DNA of 64,000 nt. Origin: Triatoma infestans (Eukaryota; Arthropoda; Insecta; Hemiptera; Reduviidae). The DNA is taken from contig JAAEAF010001548.1 of the NCBI GenBank assembly GCA_011037195.1, positions 62,001 to 126,000 on the forward strand. Direction: 5' to 3'. The number at the start of each line of letters is the position of its first letter. Position 1 is the first letter of the stretch. Made by a program: the position numbers and the translations under genes. Positions 56,865 to 64,000 of the stretch are shown here, in pieces. Below the pieces are notes generated by a model. It searched no databases and was not told where the DNA came from. It saw only the letters and a program-made list of their open reading frames with translations.

Positions 56865-57875
56865 CAGAATGGAGGAATAGCCGATTTCACGGCGAAGGAA
56901 AAAATAAACATTTTTAGTTAAAAATTCAGCTTGGGATTTTCATTAAGTCGAATACATTTATTTAACATCACAAATTCTCTATTTCTAATTCGCTGAACCA
57001 TATAAGCTGCAAACATAAATTAGTTTGGATGTTGGCCAAATCTTTTAATGTGCAAAAATCATCTCCAACGAAGTGGTCAACATCCAAGCATGGGAGCTTT
57101 CATTTACCCGACCCTTTACTTTGACGGATGACAACAATCATGAAACTTGAAAGCGATCATGATAATTAAATGACTTTCATAAGTTACAAACATTAAGTAA
57201 AGCTTGTTAAAGAGGAATAGCATTGCAATAAATCATGTGAGTGAGTGTTTCATCTAGATTTTTCTTTGGTTCATTGGTTTTTTTTGGTATCTGAATCAGT
57301 AGGTGACAAGCGGTGCTGGGATACCAAGCTAACAACATATGACCTTCACATGCAATCATTTAGAAGCAATACATAAGGACTGCAGAGGCTGTCTGATGTA
57401 TGCATCTACTTTAATTTAGAATACCAACAAACAAACTTCAGCTACCACAACATCCTCACCTTTTTTAAAGAAAATAGAAAACTAAGACATTTAGAAAAAA
57501 AAGGAAAATTGTCTATCTTAAGCTGTGGCATCTGCAGTTCTTTCTACGCTGCTGAAATTTGGACACTTCGCTAGATTGATAGGATATAAATTGTTTTAAC
57601 CCAAAAAAAAAAAAAAATTATCTCCCTTGTAATTACCCTAATAATTTTTTCAAACGGAATTTGGAAAAAAAATTGTTAAATAATATGATTTTTAGGAATA
57701 CAATTAATTTTATAATGGAATTGGTCATTTATTTATGCAAAAATATGTAAATACGGTAGAATGAATCGTTTGAGAGCTTTGAGAGGTTTGACCGCCTTGT
57801 CTTTATGCAATTCATTTCTCTGTTTTCAATGTATCTTACACTTCTTAATTTTTCTTATTGAGACTCTAAGAGAGA
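56865..57875. other. Unassigned AT-rich region
   Basis: No supported gene or repeat. Confidence 0.4.
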
Positions 57876-57879
57876 GTAT

Positions 57880-58960
57880 TAAGATGCGGTCAAATGAGAT
57901 TTCATCGAAATAGATGTTTCTAGTTCTTCTGAGATTGAAAAAATGTTTGTGTATTCGCTTGTAATGGTAGGGAGTGGTGGATGATTGATTGTTTGTAGAT
58001 TGTTGTTGGCACGAGGGTTTTAAGGTAATTTTATGAAATATGACGAGAACCTAGAGAATTAGGAAATAGAATTAGAAACCACTCCTAAAGACGACTAATT
58101 TAATAACTAGATAGATTTTTAAGCATAAATACGAGCCAACTAAATGTAACTAGGATAGATAACGGACAGAGTGACAGTGTAAAACACTTCTTGAAAATAT
58201 GGAAGTGGCGCGTTGTAGACTTCTTGAGGAAATGTATCCATATCCCGTATGACTGTCTATCCTTTCAGTTTTGGTCTATCATATATACTACTTCCACCTC
58301 ATACCATCGGTTTTTTTACAATAGAGTTGGCTTAGTCATTTGTCTTTCACTAACGGTTTCTCATCCCTTTTACCAGCCAATTGACCAATTTTTCTCTAAA
58401 TTGATATTTTAAGATATATTTACAATTTCTAATTCTCCTGCTTCTGCTTCCATCACACGTTACATGTGGTGTGTGAAATATTTCAAAAACGAAAATGTTC
58501 AAAGTTTATTTCAGTTTATTCTGTTTAGGTACCATTACCGCACATGATAGTAGAGTTCTGGTCGAAATCCACCAATCTTGCGATATTTTAAAATATGGCT
58601 CAAACTGTTTTTTTTAATTAATCATCATATATATAAATTGTATACATAAATACCTATAATTTTTATTTCCCAGAAAAATTGACTTTAGGAAACACCTGTG
58701 AGATGTGCAAACTTAAGCTTCCCTCTGAAGTGTAACTTCGATAACATGGTATTATTTGAATGTTATTAAGACGTATAAAAGTATTGTTAGGATTCCAATT
58801 ATGAAGGAAATCGGTTAACCGACCGTGTAACTTTATAGAAAAAGTTCCTGTGTTCATTGAACGATTTTCTTTAAACTTGGTATACTAACAGCACAGATCT
58901 ATCTCTTTAATTTGAAACATTTTTCCGGGAAATTGGTTTTAGGCGGGGTTGTAACGCTAG
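57880..58960 (-). repeat. R-family copy split by an LTR-like repeat
   Basis: Minus orientation: left part 57885-57959 (CATCGAAATAGATGTTTCTA, TCTTCTGAGATTG) and right part from 58465 (GTGTGTGAAATATTTCAAAA, TATTCTGTTTAGGTACCATT, TTCTGGTCGAAATCCACC). The insertion point is the CA/TG run. Confidence 0.65.
57960..58464 (+). repeat. LTR-like dispersed repeat, copy 2 (possible solo LTR)
   Basis: About 505 bp, TGTAATGG at the start and CACGTTACA at the end, the TG...CA pattern with terminal TGTAA/TTACA inversion seen in the LTR at 27192. No clear TSD because the insertion lies in a TG microsatellite. No coding sequence. Confidence 0.55.
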
Positions 58961-59383
58961 ATTGCGGTGTCTAGCAACAGGTTTAAAAAAAAATTCAATT
59001 ATATTTATTGCAGTAAGAGAAAGTGGCGTGGCAGTTCCAAACCAGATTGTTTATCTTGAGCGCCTTCCATAAATCAATGATGCCTTAGCCAATTCCACTT
59101 CTTTATTCATTTATTTCAAGAGATAATTTGGCTCTTTGAATGCTGCAGACTATCATTGCAAGCAAATTATCTTAAGTATCTTCCCTAGTTAAGATTTGTT
59201 ATCACTCAAAAATTAATCGCAAACAAACAATAACCTAATTAATTATAAATGTATGGATAGTTTGGTTGTAAAACATACGTGCCGCCACAAATTTATAAAT
59301 TTGGTTAAAAAGATAAAGGTGAATTTTAGACACATTTTTGAACAAGAAATTGATAATTTTCAATTATTTTGCGGTTCAAAAAT
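58961..59383. other. Unassigned AT-rich region
   Basis: Nothing recognisable. Confidence 0.4.
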
Positions 59384-59395
59384 GTAATTGATTAA

Positions 59396-59585
59396 AATGA
59401 GATGTTTATACGGCAATGACCAGAGGTGTTTCAAAGAAAAAGAATTCTTTGTTGCTCTACGTTTCGGATACCACTGATGCTCTTCTTCAGGAGCTCCGCA
59501 AAAAGAATTCTTTTTTCTTTAAAACTCCTCTGGCCATTGCCGTTATAAACATCTCATTATAATTTTAAGGCCTAACGTTTTTAAA
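59396..59585. mobile_element. PLE-like foldback with 12-bp TSD (locus 4)
   Basis: GTAATTGATTAA flanks at 59384-59395 and 59586-59597. Arms about 59396-59450 (AATGAGATGTTTATACGGCA) and 59503-59558 (ATTGCCGTTATAAACATCTC) are inverted; the right side is longer by 27 bp (ATAATTTTAAGGCC ...). Between the arms lies one PLE-type core. Same design as loci 1-3 in a miniature form. Confidence 0.75.
59453..59496 (-). ncRNA. Hammerhead-like PLE motif
   Basis: Minus strand: GCTC, CTGAAGA, AGAGCATCAGTGGTATCC (weak stem II), GAAACGTA, GAGC. GCTC/GAGC pairs as stem I and ACGT is self-complementary; the triplet is GTA. Confidence 0.5.
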
Positions 59586-60169
59586 GTAATTGATTAATTA
59601 TTGTAATTTGGATTTTAGTGTTCAACAATCCAGAAAAGAAAAAACACTTGACTAAAATTTTAGGAACTAATACATTTTATACTCGCTTTGTAAATTTAAA
59701 AAAAGAACATATTTCTTTTTCACAGTAAAAAGGTTAGAATGGCGTTAAGTAGTAATTGAATTATCTTGCACTGCTATTAAATTTTAAATAGATTAACTTA
59801 GTGAGGTGTTCTCTGATCGTATGCATCTCCAGGGAGAATAGCTGTTAATACTAATGGATATGATGGGACTAAGGCGAAACACAATACCACACGTTGAAGT
59901 TGGGACACATATGCAAATGAGTAATATTTTCAACATCTCTTTCACTATTTCGTACACACAATTATGTTCTACCAACTTTTTGTTTTTTAATAAAATAAAA
60001 AACCGATTTTATTTTAAATAAAAAACAAAAAACAACTTTCTCTTTCAGCAGTTAAAGCAATTACAAAATTGACAAATTTTCATAGAACATAGAATTTTTA
60101 GTCAAAGTTTCATTGCTCTAACATAATTAATGACCTTGTAACAATAAATTTAAAATGTATGGCTGAGTG

Positions 60170-60545
60170 AAAGAAGCTCGTTTAGGGGAACAGAACAAAG
60201 GAAGAGGATAAAGGATATGATGGGACTAAGGCGAAACAGAGACAATACGGTTGAAGTTTTCAAGAGATCGCTGAAGTATTTAGGCTTATCGGATTGAGAT
60301 TGGCGGGACTTGTTGTTAGAATGTCAGAGACTTAAGCCCCTAAAATGCTCTTGGATGGAAAATTATTCCAAACCAGAAGAGTAGGGAGGCCCAAACTACG
60401 ATGGACAGGTGGTATATAGAGAGATGCCAGAATCTTGTTGGAAATTAGAAATTGCTAGGTTGCGACACAAAACAGAGATGACTGGGCGGAAGCGTATTAA
60501 CGAGGCCAAATCGTGGGTTTCTTTCATAAATGTATAAATCTAATC
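60170..60545 (+). pseudogene. LINE ORF2 C-terminal tail
   Basis: Reads LRLAGLVVRM, then LFQTRRVGRPKLRWTGGI, a stop, RDARILLEIRN and NRDDWAEAY: the conserved GRPKLRW tail of many arthropod LINE ORF2 proteins. Ends with an AATCTAATCTAAAT-type tail. Strongly decayed. Confidence 0.7.
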
Positions 60546-60619
60546 TAAATTATAAATCTGAAAATTATATTTATATAGCTGTTCTATATAAATTCAAAAA
60601 AGTAAGCAATTTTTTGATC

Positions 60620-61640
60620 CGTTAACAGTCACGATTTTGGTCAGTTTTTTACTTTCTATTACTCCTAGTAATCGTGACAAATTTTCGATATCGGATATTC
60701 ACCGAAAATATCCGGTTTGAGATCTTCTCAGTCCAAAAAAGTGGTTTCTAGCATATTGTGTGAGTGTGTGTGTGTGTGTGTGTGTGCCTGTCTGTGTGTG
60801 TGTGAACTGCATAGCTCAAAAAGGAAAAATCGTAGAAACTTCAAACTTGATTTAGGTATCACCATGGGATCCAACAATAGGTCAGCGGTCAAAATTCCTC
60901 TACCGGAAGTACTTTTTTTTTCTTTTTTTTTTTTGCGTTTTTCATGAAAATGGCTCCGACGATTTTCTTCGGCGATGGTATTTTCTTCGGATATCAGCTA
61001 CTCATACAAAGATCTACAACATTTATTTAAAACATTTCTCTGGAAAAATTCACTTTAGGGCACTTTTGGGGGAGAGGTGGGGTAAGGTTTTCCTCGAAAG
61101 TGCTATTTCAGTTTACTATACAATTCTGTTATCTAAATAATATTAATTATAATTAAATGTGTAGTTGACATTTCGAGTTTGAAAAAATCGGATGACCGGA
61201 AGTGCGTTTTTACTGAAATGTATATTTCAGTTTGCTGGTATTTTCTCGAAAATGACACCAACGATTTTCTTTAAATTAGAAATGTGAAATTCACATAAAG
61301 AGCTACAAATTGTATTTGAAACATTTCTCCTGGTGGTCATGTCCTTACCCTACCATCGGATCTATTGGGGAGGGTTGGAGTTATGTTTTTCTCTAAAGTG
61401 CTGTCATAGTTGATTATACAATTCTACCATCCAAACAAGATTAATTAGAAATAAATAGATGACCAAAATTACGAGTTTCAAGAAAATTAGTAAACCGGAG
61501 GTGCGCTTTTACTGAGTTTTTTCCGTTTTCGACTAACTCCAACGAATTTCATCAAATGTGGTACACAAACAATAAATTTGTCAATTACAATTTTGGAAAC
61601 TAGAGTTAGAGAGAGTAGTGTGAGTGTTTCACGCCAGATT
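60620..61640 (-). repeat. R-family copy, multi-module
   Basis: Minus orientation, nearly full length: family end ACTTTCTATTACTCCTAG, TG run (60757-60792), GCATAGCTCAAAAAGG, ATCACCATGGGATCC, then modules with AAACATTTCTCTGG, CGGAAGTGCGTTTTTACTG, TCCAACGAATTTC, and the opposite end GTGTGAGTGTTTCACGCC. Confidence 0.75.
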
Positions 61641-61644
61641 TTTT

Positions 61645-62264
61645 TTCCTTTTTTTGTGTTGATATTGCAAATTCAGCTGGTAGGATTCTCAAGCGGCATG
61701 CACGATTTGTCACAGATGTTCAATTCTGTCTGAATTTCGCCTCCATATTGGAGGTCCTTTCACTCTACTAAAATCTCACCTTGTTTCTCTTTTGAATAGT
61801 TCTAATATTCAAGATATCGAGATATTCTCGTCATGCCTGGTTTTATCGCCAACAATTCATTCAAGAGTTCAACTCCCACTTTTTGTATACATTTATTTAT
61901 CAAGTCGCTACGAGTCCTCTTTTCTTGTATTTTTATTTTTTAAATTGCTTTCGTTATTACAATACTATAATAATACATTTTGTTGTTACCGACCTCCAGC
62001 AGACGGATCTATTCCATTGCTGTATGATACTTATAAATTTATTTGTTGTATTGTAAACCTTCTTAAAATTGCGTTATTATCTACCTATCTATCTATCAGC
62101 AGACCATGCAGTCAGAATATTTCTTTCATAGCCATCTCAAAATATGTATTTCCATCTTAAAACATTTATATGTAATTATGTATTTAATATTGTAATTGAG
62201 TTTTGAAAACTCAATTTCAAACACTTGATACGATCACAGTATTGTCTCGTAAAATAGTATAAGA
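61645..62264. other. Unassigned region
   Basis: A plus-strand frame of 122 codons (61792-62160) is AT-driven and has no recognisable motif. Confidence 0.35.
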
Positions 62265-62453
62265 AAGAAAAAAAAATCTGGTGTGATACACTCACACAGC
62301 TTTCTCTTACTCCATTTTTCAAAATTGTGATCGACAAATTTTATAGTTAGTACACTAAATTTAATGAATTTCGATGTGTTAGTATGGAGAAAATAGCAAG
62401 CGGAATATCAAGTTTGAATTCTACGATTTTTCATTTTTGAGCTATGCTGTTCA

Positions 62454-62491
<38 letters not shown>

Positions 62492-62600
62492 ATTTGCTAG
62501 AAACCACTTTTTTTGACTCAGAGGACCTCAAAACGGACATTTCCTGTGTAAATCGATATCGAAAATTTGGCACGATTACAATACTTAACGCTCTCTTGAC
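62265..62600 (+). repeat. R-family copy, internally deleted
   Basis: Start AAATCTGGTGTGATACACTC, ACTTTCTC-type block at 62300, short joint, then GATTTTTCATTTTTGAGCTA, CA run (62458-62490), GAGGACCTCAAAACGG and TGGCACGATTACAATACTTA. Only the two ends of the family remain. Confidence 0.75.
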
Positions 62601-62766
62601 AATCTCGCTAGTGCTCATGGGACAAGCAGTTGGATTAGAATATTGCAACTTCTACAATAAGTACAAATTACCATATTTTGTCTTTAGGCTTTTAAAAACA
62701 ATCCTAAAATAAGCGAAAAATGCTGATACTTATAAAGTTTATGGTAATCTAAATTTCACATATGTA

Positions 62767-63093
62767 AGTAATGGGTATTTTCACAATCGTTGAGTTTTTA
62801 AAAATTTTATTTATTAAATTTTATACTACAACTATTAGTGAAAACACAAATTTAGAAAATACAAAATTGGGTTAGATAATATACTTTTAACTATTCACAA
62901 TTAGGGAACTCTAGTTGTTTACTCTATGAATACAAACAGAATGAAATTTAAATATCATAATAATAGGTAAGTTACATAGTTTGATCTGTTTGAAGGGATA
63001 GGGTTTCTAGGTAATGAACACGTGACTATTGTTATCACTACGGAGACACTGCATTACTTTTAAAAACACATCTTAATAATTAAATGTATAACT
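62767..63093 (-). repeat. 3' LTR of an errantivirus-like element
   Basis: Minus strand starts AGTTATACATT and ends CCCATTACT, imperfect inverted termini (AGTTAT/ATTACT), 327 bp. LTRs beginning AGT rather than TG are typical of the gypsy/17.6 errantivirus group. The partner LTR is beyond the window, so boundaries are not proven. Confidence 0.6.
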
Positions 63094-63106
63094 CCTCCCC
63101 CTTTAC
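63094..63106 (-). other. Polypurine tract
   Basis: Minus strand GTAAAGGGGGAGG immediately before the LTR, the primer for plus-strand synthesis. It anchors the LTR start. Confidence 0.7.
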
Positions 63107-63418
63107 ATCCGACTTTCTCTAGGAAGGCGTAAAGTATAAATTTCATATTTTATTTAAATTACTATTAAAATAAAATTTTCTTTCAACTTAATTATTTAAT
63201 TGAAAATATAATTGAAAAATTAAAATTATAAATTCCATATACTCAATTGTTAATTAATTCAAATTAATATAAACATTACAACACAATAACTTTTATCTTA
63301 AGCAATAATGATATTTCTTTTCGCCAAATTTATTTGCATTACAGTTTTCTAAGGATTATAGTTGAATAGTAAATTAGAATAATGTTATTTGTTAAATGAG
63401 TGAGTTTGTTTTCTTTTT
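63107..63418 (-). other. Non-coding spacer between env stop and LTR
   Basis: AT-rich, no frame. Normal for the 3' end of an env-bearing LTR element. Confidence 0.6.
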
Positions 63419-64000
63419 CTAAATTCTAAATGTACCTTGGTTTTCTGCTTCAGTCTCTACAGGGTTTTTAGTTTTATTTAGCCTGAATTTGTCTTTAAAT
63501 TGTTTAAATTTACATGCTAAATAAACGAAGGTACAAGAGATAATGATAGAAATACCACATGTTACTATATTCCACACATTATTATTATTATTTTTATCAG
63601 GTTTGTATTCGGTTATAGGAATTACAGGATTCAAAGGTATATCCTGGAGTGTGAACTTTTTGAGGTGGATCTCCATTTCAGGTGCTTTCTGCTTAGTGAG
63701 ACTAAGGCTAATATTTGGTAATATTCGAGGATGTCCGCTAATTGGCGAATGATGGACGAGTCGGCTACCTTTATAATAGATTGTCGCTTCCTCGGATTTT
63801 ATCAGGTAAATTCCGTGGAGTGCTTTTGTTTCTGAATCTTGTTTTTCGACTATCAAAATCTTATCTGGCTGAGCGAAGACTATCAAGTATTGGTTTATTT
63901 CTTCTATAAACTCAATATGATTTTCCTTTATGCGGAGATTGACAAAGCTGCAGTTAGACGGAGATTCGTGAAGAATGATTCCACTTTCGCATCTTGTGTG
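63419..64000 (-). CDS. env: Env-like glycoprotein, C-terminal part (runs off the window)
   Basis: The frame is open from the right edge of the window (64000) to a stop at 63419; the ATG at 63886 is internal. The visible 190 or so residues contain two Cys near the start, a beta-rich middle, an acidic/Asn linker (DKNNNNN), a hydrophobic transmembrane segment (VWNIVTCGISIIISCTFVYL) and a basic cytoplasmic tail. This layout, next to a polypurine tract and an AGT-type LTR, fits the C-terminus of the baculovirus-F-like Env of insect errantiviruses. I see no disruption in the visible part. The gag and pol would lie to the right. Identification rests on layout and context more than on sequence motifs. 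Confidence 0.65.
   Translation of the reverse strand, partial: HTRCESGIILHESPSNCSFVNLRIKENHIEFIEEINQYLIVFAQPDKILIVEKQDSETKALHGIYLIKSEEATIYYKGSRLVHHSPISGHPRILPNISLSLTKQKAPEMEIHLKKFTLQDIPLNPVIPITEYKPDKNNNNNVWNIVTCGISIIISCTFVYLACKFKQFKDKFRLNKTKNPVETEAENQGTFRI

Noticed and set aside
61792..62160. 122-codon plus-strand frame
   Set aside because: No recognisable domain; hydrophobic and AT-driven residues as expected by chance.
1..64000. CRISPR arrays or bacterial operons
   Set aside because: The tandem repeats have no unique spacers and the sequence is plainly eukaryotic.

Overview
This is a eukaryotic, AT-rich, repeat-dominated window. The mix of Penelope-like elements (PLEs), jockey/R1/RTE-type LINEs, a CsRn1-like Ty3/gypsy element, an errantivirus-like element with an env gene and tRNA-derived SINEs suggests an arthropod, most likely an insect; the species cannot be named from the sequence. 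I found no convincing single-copy host gene, rRNA or functional tRNA. Almost everything recognisable is transposon, mostly broken, often nested.

Layout. 1-2030: 3' part of a + strand LINE with a nearly intact reverse transcriptase (RT). 2236-4260: dispersed 'R-family' repeat carrying a 26-bp minisatellite and an inserted inverted dimer of a ribozyme-like repeat. 4261-8900: little recognisable. 8925-9872: R-family plus SINE. 10929-12880: LINE ORF1-like fragment and a minus-strand PLE with GIY-YIG remnant. 14635-15063: near-perfect inverted repeat made of PLE ends. 16190-17600: a second PLE, + strand. 17875-28015: a nested stack: inverted ribozyme-repeat pair around a LINE fragment, split by a gag-only LTR element (18093-27639), whose 5' LTR is itself split by a very young CsRn1-like gypsy (18559-23268). 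28016-40140: R-family copies, SINEs and a 32-bp minisatellite. 40390-47255: RTE-type and other LINEs, including one nested in another. 50223-52406: 5'-truncated LINE with target-site duplication (TSD). 52400-62600: R-family, LTR-like repeats, SINE, a PLE foldback. 62767-64000: 3' end of an errantivirus-like element running off the window.

Most interesting system. Four loci (3752-4203, 14635-15063, 17875-28015, 59396-59585) share one architecture: two copies of a PLE-end-like sequence in inverted orientation, one side longer by about 27-32 bp, the whole flanked by 12-13 bp direct repeats. Their arms carry a hammerhead-like core: CTGA(A/T)GA, a variable hairpin, GAAAC, then a GT(C/T/A) cleavage triplet. 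Three families differ in stem I yet each keeps 4 complementary pairs (CATC/GATG, TGCC/GGCA, GCTC/GAGC), and stem II also varies while staying paired in several copies. The bases around GAAAC are self-complementary (ACCGGT, ACGT), as expected for hammerheads that act as dimers. A fifth insertion of only 134 bp (54712-54845) carries the best motif between perfect 12-bp TSDs, resembling a minimal retrozyme. Activity is inferred from sequence only.
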